A stretch of DNA of 64,000 bases from NCBI GenBank assembly GCA_033398695.1, contig CM065804.1, forward strand, positions 13,501,001 through 13,565,000. The letters run 5' to 3'. Under the pieces are notes generated by a model. The model was not told the origin of the DNA. It ran no database searches and saw only the letters and a list, made by a program, of their open reading frames with translations. The position numbers and the translations under genes are program-made. This document shows positions 48,920 through 59,686 of the stretch, one piece after another. Source of the stretch: Orobanche coerulescens (Eukaryota > Streptophyta > Magnoliopsida > Lamiales > Orobanchaceae). How positions within the stretch are numbered: position 1 is the first letter of the stretch; the number at the start of each line of letters is the position of its first letter.

Positions 48920-51308
48920 TGTAATACCCGTAATTTTGATTCCCGGTAATTTTCTATTTTTGGCGGAAGTCCATTTTGACAACTCTCTTGGGACCGTTTC
49001 GTCACCCTGAGAATGATTAATTATACACTTTTTGACATCCGAGTTCGTTTCGGTGTCGTTATGTTGAGTTCCGTGCTTTTCAACGACTTTTCTGCACTTG
49101 AGTTCGATTCTTGCGAATCTCATTCTAAACTGCTGTTTCGAGTTTCCCGTAAGTCCGTTTAACTTTGTTAGAAGTGTTGTGAACTTCGGTTTGGTTATTC
49201 GATCGCGTATCGTGATTTTCGGGCGTTTTGGGCCGTTTTGTAATTTACCCAAAGTTATGGGTATTCTATCTGTATTCGTTGTCTCGACTCTTTTCTCGGT
49301 CGCGTATGATTAATTATTACCTTACGCTTTCATTTCGGGTCGTTGATGTTGTCCGTGAACTTTTCGTCGTGTTCGTTCCGTACGTTTTCGGAAATCGAGT
49401 CGTCGAGCCCTGGTGGTTGGGCACTGGCCGGACGATTGCGGGGATCGGCCGGACGGTCGCGAGTTCGCCGGACGATGGTCGCACTTGTCGAGCGAGCACG
49501 CGAGAACCGGCGTAAGCGCACGCTTCTGGCCGGGGCCTTCTGTAGCCTTCTTCAGCGATGTAAGCGCCTGTTGCCGAGTCGGCCAACAGACGCTTCTCGG
49601 GCCTCGCGGGGATTACGAGGTTACGGACTCGGTCGGGATCGGCGGGAAGCGCACGCTCTTGTCGGTCGTAGCGCACGCTAACGGGCGAGGGTAGCGCACG
49701 CCGGCCGACTAGCGTGCGTTACACGGGTGGGTTTGTTAGTCCGGTGGCTCTTTGGGCCAGTCGGCTAGCAGCGCGAGCTTCCGGCCGTAGCGCACGCTAG
49801 CGGGAGTCGGGCGGTCGAGTCATGGTCGGCGGGGTGGTCGGTGGTGCCGGGTCATGCGGGCCATGGCCGAGAGTGCTCGGCCGATACTGGCCGATAGCGC
49901 ACGCTAGGTCGGGAAGGCTAGCGCACGCTAGTTCCGGCCCAGTATAAAAATGACAGACCAGCGACTTTCTCCGTCATTTTTTATTTCATTTCTCTTCGTT
50001 CCACGGCTGGGGTTTCGGAGGAGACGAAACCATGTTATTGTACAACAAATCCACGAAGTTTCTGAGTTTATATCACCGATCAATCGTCCTATAACATCCT
50101 TCGATCCAGCGAATCAAGGTTAGATCTTTAGAACCCTACTTTTGGGGAGATTTGGGGATTTTCGCGGTTTTGTCCGATTCATTCGGTTTTGCTGAGTAAT
50201 TCATGATGAATATGATTAATCTTGTTGGTACTCTTAGTTTCCCTACGGATTCATGGTATATTTCGTGATTTTTACGAAATCGAGAGGATTTGGTTGTGGT
50301 CCGCCCTCGTTGTCGTTTTTATACGAATATACATGAATCGTAGGTGGGTTTCCGGGCGTATTCCAATTCCGTATTCGTTTAGAATCTGTTGTGATTGTAT
50401 TCTTCGAATCGTTAGGTTCGGTTTCGATGGTTCCTAGCATTCGTCAGTGACTTTCTATTCCGTTCGTTGCGTCGTCGATTATTCAAGGCAAGTATACATT
50501 TATGATTGTACGTTCTCGACTTTGAAAGTATGAAATATTGATGGTATGATTATTTCTAGCCACTCCGGGACGGGCCTATGGTCCTCTGAGGGTTTCGTAG
50601 CCTCTGGTGCGATTCCATGGTTGATATGAACGAATCGTTTCTACGGCATTCATATGAAATAATGTTGGCATGTAATGAACGAACCGTTTTGACGGCATTC
50701 CTACATGTAACGGCGTATGATATGAACGAACCGTTTCTACGGCATTCACATACGTCTTAAGATTTTAGTCATTCCGGAATACTAGTCTTAAATTGATGAA
50801 TTGACGGATATTGATGAATTGACGGATTACATTTACTTTATTGTCGAGGAGTATTGTGTTTCATGCTGTTATACTTGTACTAGCTATTCGACGGCTAACC
50901 CCTTTATGGGGGAAATACCTTTTATGTATTTCAGGTTCCAGGAGAGAGGACAAGCGGGTATCGGGTCGGCATGAAGATGATGGGCAAGTGTGATACTGTG
51001 TCTTGTCTCCGGTTATCTTTTTGGATTCCTCCATTCAGTGTTGTTGCATTGGAATGGATTTTAAATACTCGAGTATTGTATTTTAGTTTCCTTGATGTTC
51101 CGGCCTGTGTTGCCGAGGTATTGATTTGTGCAGTGATGTATATGGTTTCATTGGTTATGGTTTTGAATACCATTTGTATCGTCTTTCTTTCCATTGTATG
51201 TAGACCTTCTCGGTCAAGTTTTATAGTTCCGCGTATGTTTAGCCTTGTGTGTCCCACGGCGGGGCTCACGGCGCTGTAATATACCCTGAATAACTTGGGG
51301 GTGTTACA
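48920..51308 (+). repeat. Element F 3' LTR
   Basis: A 2389-bp LTR, the twin of 33974-36326. It has an extra tandem copy of ATTGATGAATTGACGGAT near 50795-50826 and many indels in the CpG segment (49380-49760). The double hairpin is at 50881-50912 and the TATA box at 49943. Confidence 0.9.
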
Positions 51309-51313
51309 ACGGG

Positions 51314-51541
51314 AAACTCGAAACAGTAATTTCGAACGAGATTCACGAGAATCGAACTCGAGTGCGGAAAAGTCGTTAATAAACACAGAACTCAATAAAA
51401 CAATACCGAATCGAACTCGGATGACAAAAATTGCAGAATTAATCATTCTCAGAATGATAAAACGGTCCCAAGCGAGTCGTCTAAACGGACCTCCGCCGGA
51501 AAAAAAGAAAATTACCGAAATCTGAAATGGCGGATATTACA
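51314..51541 (-). repeat. Element E 3' LTR, distal part
   Basis: Continuation of 31202-33973 after F. It ends GGATATTACA at 51541. Read on the minus strand it is clearly homologous to the first 200 bp of F's LTR, including the CTTGGGACCGTTT stretch. Confidence 0.85.
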
Positions 51542-53933
51542 TTCTACCCTCCTTAAAAGAAGTTTCGTCCCGAAACTTAAATGAAGTAGGAAGAAGCAAT
51601 ATCCCGCCAGGTAAACTGAACGAGATACACAAGAACCGAAAAAAAATTGCGCCCAACGGCGAAACATTACAAGCAACGCAAAGGGTATACGGTGTGAAAA
51701 CACGCTCCACGACGACCAACACAACGCTACCGGTAGAGACATAATAAAACCAACATGTGACAAGTGTCATCAAACAGATAATACAATCAAGTCGATTATC
51801 CAAACATTCACAAAACACAATGAACGAAAATCAATACGATTGACCAATCCAACGGTACATCGATCAAAACGCGAGTCAATCGCTGAACAAATACGGAATT
51901 CCACCACCCAAGGGTTGGAAGATCGAAAACGAGACTAATTTCCCGAACTTAAGGGAATTACGAAGGAGTCTGATTGTTTAATATTCACGAAACGAGATCA
52001 ACAAAACCAAACAATCAAACGATCAAACCACAACGATCGAGACAACAAAAATAGAACAATCATGTTCGAATCACGAAGAACAATAAAATTCAAACAACAA
52101 CTCCAAGGCTCACATCTCGACTCGAGACAATATATGATCCGGTGAAAACAACAAGATGTGTATTCACATAAGATCCACAGGAAAGGAAATAGCAATTGAA
52201 AAGTCACAACGACAAACGAGTTATTCCGAAATAATACCACACTCGTTCGATCAACAAAAGCAAGGGGCAGGACAAGCTCAGAAAATGTCAACGAACATAA
52301 ACGAGTCGATAGAGTCGAAAATACAGAAGTTCAAAATCCGATCCACTTCGAATAAAAGAATTAGTAGAACCAAAAGATGTTACTTTCGAACAAGGTTCAC
52401 AAGAATCGGACCGATCTCGGAAAAGTCACAACGATAACCAGATCGACTCAAAACAAGGTCACAACTCGTTCGAACGATAAAACCGCAAGACAGAACAAGT
52501 TCAGAAAGCATCAACGAACACGAGCAAGTCGATAGAATTGAGAAAGAGAAAATGTAGAAGCCAAAAATAATACGGGTATTATATTCGACCTCTTCTAAAA
52601 GAAGTATCGTCCCCGAAACTCACAACAACAAAATCAAGGTGACAACACAACAAGCAACCGACAGAAACATCCTTCAAAGGCCTCTCAAAGCCGATCCTGA
52701 TATCTGTGCTGAAGCGCGAACTCCGAAAGTCTCGGTAGCCAATTCGCAAAACTGAATTCGGTGTCCCTCGAGTCCTCACTTGAAACGCGTTACTGGCGGG
52801 AAGGACAATTTACACGTGCATACCCCGGCACATCGCGGTTGAAACACCTTGGATCGGCATACCGAAAATACAAATGCTAGATAAAATGGGGCATAATGTC
52901 CCAAAACAACATAGTGGAGATGCCAGCTCAGCACAACATATCAACACATACAAAAATCACGACAACAACGGTAACGTTCGAAGATTACAACGGCCCGGAC
53001 GATACCCAGCATATAATTACTAAACATCACGAAACAAGCACGTATGTACACAATCATACACACCTTCTCCGACCACAAGCAGGAAATGATGGGTTTTAAA
53101 AACGAAAACCACCTTTTGAAAATAATTTAGAAAAACGCCGGTTTATCTTGAGTATCACCTTTCAAAAAAAAGTACAAACGTGAAACATCGTTATCGAGAC
53201 GTTGGAGAACCATTTCACATTTTATAAAAATGAGGACACTATCTCTTAGTGAAAAACTTTCAGAATGTTCGACCCTCGGGTCTAAGTAAAAGTGTTTCTA
53301 GATAATTGAAAATATCTCAAAGTATTTTTGGTCCTCAATTGGAAAATTTTTGAAATATATTGCGGCACTAGAAAGCACCTTGAAAACACTGCAAGAAAAT
53401 AATTCGTTTTAAAAGTACGTCTCGAAATCTAATTTTCTAAGATACTCAAGGTTTTCAAAAATCCAATAGGCCAGAATGCCCAAAACTCACGCATACCGAC
53501 GTACACTAAAACACATCCTAGTACACGCATCAAAACGTTTAAAGTCAAGACAATATATGTCTTTTAACGGAAAATAAACGGTAAAATACCACAGTCGAAG
53601 ACCGCCTAGGATTCAGGACAAAACCACTGACCCCATTGAAGGCCTCTAAGGACCCTCCCGCACTGGCTAGTGAACAAGTCGAACGCGTATAAGCACAAAG
53701 CTTCCACAAGAGAACTTGTAAAACGAGCAAATCGATTCGAAAATCATAAGCAACGGACAAAAACAACAGTAAAAAGACATTAGCAATGATTTACACTCCT
53801 CGTATAAACCAAATACGAGAGTCAACTAAATACATATCGTGAAATCAAAATCCACGGAAGGATTCCATCACTTAACAAATAATCATAAAAATAGCTCGTG
53901 TCACACGAGGCACAACACAAGGAAGGGAGACTT
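51542..53933 (-). mobile_element. Element E internal region, 5' end lost
   Basis: It starts with the PPT/hairpin (51542-51580). Then come a non-coding module, a relic PPT/LTR-start junction (52574-52620) and a gag zinc-knuckle remnant (52690-52860). 52860-53920 is A/T-rich and without recognisable coding. The last recognisable family sequence is GGGAGACTT (53925-53933), which in C and D lies about 200 bp before the PBS. PBS and 5' LTR are absent. Confidence 0.7.
52690..52860 (-). pseudogene. gag: Element E gag zinc-knuckle remnant
   Basis: A minus-strand peptide trace with GHRIQFCELATETFG matches the second zinc knuckle of element C (GHRVQFCELVTES, about 16200-16160). An in-frame stop and lost cysteines show decay. 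The capsid core is missing. Confidence 0.55.
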
Positions 53934-54712
53934 CTGAAGATAAAAAACTCTTCCTCCCATGCTACAGCACTCCTAGAAATCCCACACCATGTCACAGATT
54001 CCCAGACCAAAGTTGAGAAATTGCACTCAAAGAATAGGTGATTTATGGAATCCATTTCAGTATCACAGAAACCACAAACTGGATCAACATTTATACCAAT
54101 ATTGCGAAGATGCTCATATGTCACCAACTTACCCATTATTGTCAGCCACATGATGAAGATGCATTTAGGTAGAGCTAAACTGCAACAGAGCATTTTTTTT
54201 CCAAGCCACCCTAGGATGTTGTCCTCTCAAATCATTACACTCTTCGAATGGATAATCTTGGTTGAGATAAGACACTTAATCCAGTAGAAGTAGTGTTCAA
54301 TACATTCTTAGCTTTAAGAATTTTCCTTACTACCCAAGAAGCCTGTGCCGGAATGGCCAAGGTAGTAAGATTTTGACCTTTTACATAGTACCCATGTATC
54401 CATTGTACCCACAACTTTTCTTTTTTCTGAGCAACACACCACATTAACTTACATATAGCTGCCTTATTCCACCAGTTGAACTGTGTGATGTTCCAGCCCC
54501 ATGCTGCCTTTGGACACACTTTATCCCATTCCACTAATGCCCTCTTTGAAATATCAGCCTTTCGAACCACAAGAAGATTCTACATATAGTTTGGATTGCT
54601 TTAATGACCTTCTGAGGTAGCAAGAAAACTTGACTCCAATAGGTTTGCATGCTTGAAAGTACTGACTTCACAAGTTGTATCGTGCCTGCATAACTATGAT
54701 TCTTTAGAATAT
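53934..54712 (-). pseudogene. LINE-1-type reverse transcriptase C-terminal fragment
   Basis: Three minus-strand frames form one decayed segment of a plant L1-like ORF2. 54712-54600 has SYAGTIQLVKSVL and QTYWSQVFLLP (end of the RT domain). 54570-54300 has AWGWNITQFNWWNKA and WVQWIHGYY. 54190-53990 has the zinc-binding RT tail (MWLTIMGKLVTYEHLR, CGFCDTEMDSINHLFFEC). Endonuclease, RT core and 3' tail are absent. It directly abuts the truncated end of element E at about 53933. Confidence 0.85.
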
Positions 54713-55029
54713 AAAAGAAATGAAAAATAAAAAACAAACTAAAAAAATCGTGTTTTTCAAAAAAAAAAAAGGAATCAAATTAATTTTTTTATTTTTATTT
54801 AAAAAGTGGAGACCAAAATGTATTTAAATGTAATATAAATATAAATTTTTCAAACAAATAACTATACCCTAGTGGTTGGGACTTCAATGCCCAATCCCAA
54901 GGTCGAGAGTTCAAATTCTAATTGTGACAAAGTACAATATATTGTTATTTCAGGTGCGGGTTCGGGTCTGGGTGGATTTGTCGGGCCTGGCGGATTCAGG
55001 TTGGGATCGGGTTGCCAAAACCTCCATAA
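54713..55029. other. AT-rich stretch with tRNA-like head
   Basis: 54713-54855 is A/T-rich with poly(A). 54866-54915 has CCCTAGTGGTTGGG followed about 35 bp later by GAGAGTTCAAATTC. These resemble the A and B boxes of Pol III promoters, as in tRNA-derived SINE heads or decayed tRNA sequence. No SINE tail or TSD was seen, so this is only a hint. Confidence 0.3.
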
Positions 55030-55416
55030 ACATAAGACATTTTACATCGATTCTTTTCAAAACCGATGTAAATTATGGATATTTACATCGGTTCTTTTCA
55101 AAACCGATATAAATTGTGGACATTATACATCAGTTCTGTGCAAAATCGATGAAAATTGTGTATATTTTTACATAGGTTGTAACAAGAACCGATGTAAAAC
55201 GTACATGTTTTATGACGGTTTTGGAAGAACCGGTGTAAAGTGTATATTTTTTATGACGGTTTTGGAAGAATCGATGTAAAATGTGAACTATTACAACGGT
55301 TTTAAAACCGTCGTAAAATGTGCCCACTTTCTACGACAGTGGATTTTACGACGGTTCTAAAACCGTCGTAGAAACCCTTCCAGAACCGTCGTTAAAACCC
55401 CTTTTCCGTAGTAGTG
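55030..55416. mobile_element. CACTA (En/Spm-like) transposon terminus
   Basis: A cluster of imperfect hairpin repeats, ACATCGGTT..AACCGATGT and TTACGACGGTT..AACCGTCGTAA, ends in CCTTTTCCGTAGTAGTG at 55416 (CACTACTACGGAAAAGG on the other strand). Subterminal inverted repeats plus a CACTA end are typical of this superfamily. No opposite end and no transposase were found, so it is a solitary or truncated end. Candidate 3-bp TSD AAT (55417-55419) is unpaired. Confidence 0.75.
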
Positions 55417-57087
55417 AATATCTCAAGAACATGATGATGTGGTTCTGGATAAATTCAAAGGCTCATGTGAATGTGGCGAGTGTTGAAAATTTTTAACTTT
55501 TCTATTATATATACTAGACTAGACTAGACTAGGCTAGATAGATTTTGACTATTCTTTATATATACTATAGAGCCTTTATTATTTACTGAATGGCCAAATA
55601 GGAATTGCAATCAATTAAAGGAGTCTGATTTATTACGTATTAATTTTTGACTAAATGGCCGAAATGAAAATTATGAAAATATAGTTGAATAAGAATTGTA
55701 TCAAATTAAAGGAGTCTGATTTACTATGTATCAACTTTTTAACTAAATGGCCGGAATAAAAATAAATATAAGGTGCTTAAATAAATATGATTATTGCTCC
55801 CGACTAGGTTGAAGCCCGGGCGAGCCAACTCCTAGTTTTGCGCTAGTCGTAATTAAATTAGTACGATATACTAAATCTAAATAAATATTTGGAATTCAAT
55901 GTGTATTTTTCAATCACATAATTATTTTACGCACAAGCTTCAGAATATAATTTTTATTGTGCTTAATTTGGCTAATTATTAAGTTGGACAAATAAATAAT
56001 TTAAATTTTTAGTGAATTTTAATTGGGTCAATTATTAAATTTACATTAATTTTATTTGTATAAAATTTGAATCTCACATCTATTTTATTTAGTAGTTTTA
56101 TAATAATGGAAAATATATATAATAGCGTTACAGATTAGAAGCACCACATTAACTCTCTCCTATGTGGCATTCTCTTAATTTTGTATTCCTATTTATCTAA
56201 AATCTTGAATCCCACATCGATTTAAAATGGTACATAACTGATAGACAACCTAAATAAATAGAATTCAGTGTCTTCAATACCACATCGATTTAACATAGAA
56301 CTTCAATATTACTTTTCAACACCATATTTATATTTCACACACAAGCTTAAGAACCTTATTTTTATTGGGTTTAATTTGGCCAATTATTAAGTTGGACAAA
56401 TCAATAGTTATTTTTTTTGTAAGAATTTAATTTGATCGATTATTAAATTTATATTAATTTACTTGTATAAAATTTGAATCTCACATCAGTTTTATTTAGT
56501 ATTTTTATTTCAATTAAAAATTTTAATTTGGTCAATATTAATAATATCACTTATTAAATAAATTATTTTATTTTTATTTCAGAATCTAATTTGACCAATA
56601 ATCGATTTTGCATTAATTGTATTTATCTAAAATTACCGCATCAATCTTAAATGAGGTTCTGTCGATTGGTGAAGTAAATAAATATTTAAAATCAATGTTA
56701 TTTTTTACTCCACAATTATTTTGCACGTTTAGTAATTTTATTTTTATTGAGAAAAAATAATTTGGCTAAAAAAATTTGGCCGATTATTAAGCCAAATGAA
56801 TCTCTTTATTTCTATTAAAAATTTAATTTGGCAACTTATTAGGTTTGTATTCATAGTATTTATATATAAATTAAATTCCACACTGGTTTTAAAAAGACTC
56901 AATCGATTGTAACCTAAATAAAGATTCATGTTCAATATGCATTTTTGCACCTCACAATTCTTTTGCACCACCTGTTAATAGCTTTATTTTTATTGGAAAA
57001 TTTAATTTGTTCAATATTTTTGCCTAGTCATAACAAATTTGCCTAATATTAATTGGGTCAAAATTTTTATATTGACGAAATAAATAG

Positions 57088-57138
<51 letters not shown>

Positions 57139-57672
57139 CAATTTGTATTTTACCATCACATTTCTCATATGCAATTAATTTGACCATTGGCTAAATAAAC
57201 ATTGTTATTTTTATTGAAAATGAATTTTGGCCAATCATTGTCGGCCAAATAAATAATCTTATCTTTTTAAAAAAATTTATTTTATTTAATATAATTTGTC
57301 CAATTTATCAATGTCTAACAATTTGAGCGAATTTGATTTTTTAAAGTAAAAAATATAACAACTAAGTATTGTAACAACTTATATTTGATTAAGTTGATTT
57401 TATAAGTTTTCATAGATTTGGGTAATTCATTAATATAATCAATATGTATTTTACCATCATATTTCTCATCTCCAATTAATTTGACCAATTATCGAGTTGG
57501 CTAAATAAATAGTATTATGTTTAATGAAATGTAATGTGGCCAATTATTAAGTTGGCCAAATAAATATTTTTTATTAAAAAATTAATTTGGCTAACTTATT
57601 GACGTTTAACTTAATATGTGTATCAATATATAATAATTTGAGCAAATTTGATTTTTTTGAAGTCGGACATAA
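55417..57672. repeat. AT-rich degenerate repeat domain
   Basis: No coding sequence. Phrases recur at 300-430 bp intervals with heavy divergence: CCAATTATTAAGTTGG (55975, 56380, 57540), GAATCTCACATC (56070, 56475), and CACAATTATTTTGCAC-like (55915, 56715, 56950). 57355-57440 closely matches 57665-57692 joined to 59565-59640, so one unit was later split by the RTE LINE. It may be an old tandem array or a decayed element. Confidence 0.55.
57089..57137. repeat. (TA)n microsatellite
   Basis: About 24 uninterrupted TA units. Confidence 0.95.
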
Positions 57673-59544
57673 CAACCAAATATTATAACAACAACAACAA
57701 CAACAACATCTAAGCCTTAGTCCCAAAATGATTTGGGGTCGGCTAACATGAATCAAACTTTGAAACCGTCAATAATCGTTACATAAATAACATAAAAGGA
57801 AAAAAGAGGGAAAAAGTAGAGAAAAAAGCAAATAAAAAAAGAGAATGAATTTAAAAAAAAAAAAAAAAGAAAAAAAAAAGATAACATGAAATAAAAGAAA
57901 ATAGGAATTAAAAAAAAAAAAAAAGACTCCATCCACCATCCGTATTCTTTCCCGCCACATTTGCCTCTCCATCGCCATACTTTCTCGATCCAAGAAACCG
58001 CATATCATTTTCAATCATCTTTATCCAAGTTTTTCTACCTTTCACAACATTACTTGCTCCCCAACTTTCTAGCCTCCTCACTGGGGCATCAATAGGTCTT
58101 CTTCTCACATGACCAAACCATCGTAATCGATTCTCCATCATCTTGTCTTCTATAGACGCAACTCTTACCTTCTCTCCGATCACCTCATTTTCGAGCCGAT
58201 CCTTTTTGTATGACCACACATCCATCGTAAGCATACGATCTCCGCCACATTCATCTTTGCACTTTTTCTTTACCCCAACACTCGTGTATATAACAAACAA
58301 AGCCTAATTGCCGTGCGGTAAAATTTACCCTTTAATCTATGAGGCATGCGGGATCACATAAAACCCCCGTGGCACTCTTCCACTTCAACCACCGCGCCTT
58401 TATCTCGTGAGCCACATCGCCATCTAGCTCTCCATCCTTTTGGATAATAGATCCATACCGAAAGAAAGTGGATCCATGAACAACTTTCCCATCAAATGTG
58501 ATCATCCCGCCTCTCTATCTGTTTTTCGCTAAACCTACATTCCATATATTCGCTTTTACTTTCGGCCTAAAGCCTCGAGCTTCCAAAGTATCCTCCAAAG
58601 TTCCAATTCGTTGCACTCCAACCTTCGTTTCATCAATCAACACAATATCATCTGCGAACATCATACACGAACCGGAACGTCATTTTGAATTTCTCTTGTC
58701 AATTGACTATGGCAAAGAGAAAAGGACTAAGAGCAGATCCTTGATGCACCCAATCGTAATAGGGAATTCTGTCCTCCCAACATTAGTACGTACACTTGTA
58801 CTAGCTCCCTCATACATGTCCTTTATAATGTCAATATATTTCCGCGATACACCCTTCTATGCTAAGGCCCACCAAAGTACTTCTCTTGGTACTTTATCAT
58901 ATGCCTTCTCTAAATCAATAAAAACCATATGCAGATCTTTCTTTTTATCTCGATAATGTTCCATCAATCACGGATAAGATAAATTGCTTCCATGGTCGAT
59001 CTTCCGCATAAATCACCGATTTTTCTGTTATATTCAGACATTTCATGATCATTTGTTCAATCACTCGTTCCCACAACTTCATGGTATGACTCATTAGTTT
59101 AATTCCGCGATAATTAGAACAATCTTGAACATCACCTTTGTTCTTATACAAAGGGACGAGAATACTTTTCCTCCATGCTGACGGCATCTTATTGCTTCTC
59201 CAAATCTTATTGAAAAGCATAGTTACCCATTCGATCCCTCTCTCCCCCAAACACCTCCAAACTTCAATAGGTATACCATCCGGTCATCGCTTTCTTTGAC
59301 CCCATCTTCTTCAATGCAATTGTCACTTCACCCTTTTGGATTCTTCTCTTAAACTCTCGGTTAACCATACTTGAGGGGATGTTTAAATTCCCAATATCTT
59401 GTTCTTGATGGCCATTGAATAGGGTATCAAAGTATGACCTCCATCTCTCTTTTATCTCTTTATCTTGAACCAAAACTTTTTGGTCAGTATCTTTTACACA
59501 TTTAACTTTTCCAATATCTCGCGTCTTCTTCTCTCTCATTCGAG
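57673..59544 (-). pseudogene. 5'-truncated RTE-type LINE
   Basis: A non-LTR retrotransposon. On the minus strand in order: a pre-RT linker (59551-59264; ERWRSYFDTLFNG), the RT start (59250-58950; SILVPLYKNKGD, CSNYRGIKLMSH), a decayed RT core with VGVHQGSALSP-like remnants (about 58900-58600), and the C-terminal motif NRLRWFGHVRRRPIDAPVRR (about 58130-58070). The 3' end has the plant RTE signature CCGACCCCAAATCATTTTGG followed by (TTG)7 (57760-57690). A 20-bp TSD with one mismatch (57673-57692 and 59545-59564) brackets it. The endonuclease is missing, and stops and frameshifts abound. A-rich runs at 57835-57925 fall in its 3' UTR. Confidence 0.88.
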
Positions 59545-59564
59545 CAACCAAACATTATAACAAC

Positions 59565-59686
59565 TTAAATTTAATTATTTAGATTTTATATATTTTAGTA
59601 GATTTGGGAAATTAGTGCATATAGCTATATAGATTTGCGAGAGGAACATGTGCTAAAAGTATAGACGGGTATATGTATATAATATC
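59565..59686. other. AT-rich flank between RTE LINE and element B
   Basis: Continuation of the degenerate repeat domain (similar to 57380-57440). No gene was seen. ATATC at 59682-59686 should be element B's TSD, but the partner lies beyond the window. Confidence 0.6.

Larger units (their letters stand above)
33974..51308 (+). mobile_element. Element F: non-autonomous LTR element nested in E's LTR
   Basis: TSD ACGGG at 33969-33973 and 51309-51313. The LTRs are 2353 bp and 2389 bp, with TGTAATACC..GTGTTACA ends. The PBS lies after the left LTR and the PPT before the right LTR, so F reads on the plus strand. Its internal region (36327-39373 and 48003-48919) shows no gag or pol. Element G is inserted in that internal region. 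F's LTR is related to E's, in opposite orientation, which creates inverted repeats around both F ends. Confidence 0.9.

Noticed and set aside
58498..58956. 152-codon plus-strand ORF
   Set aside because: It is the antisense shadow of the RTE reverse transcriptase; the minus strand carries the recognisable RT motifs.
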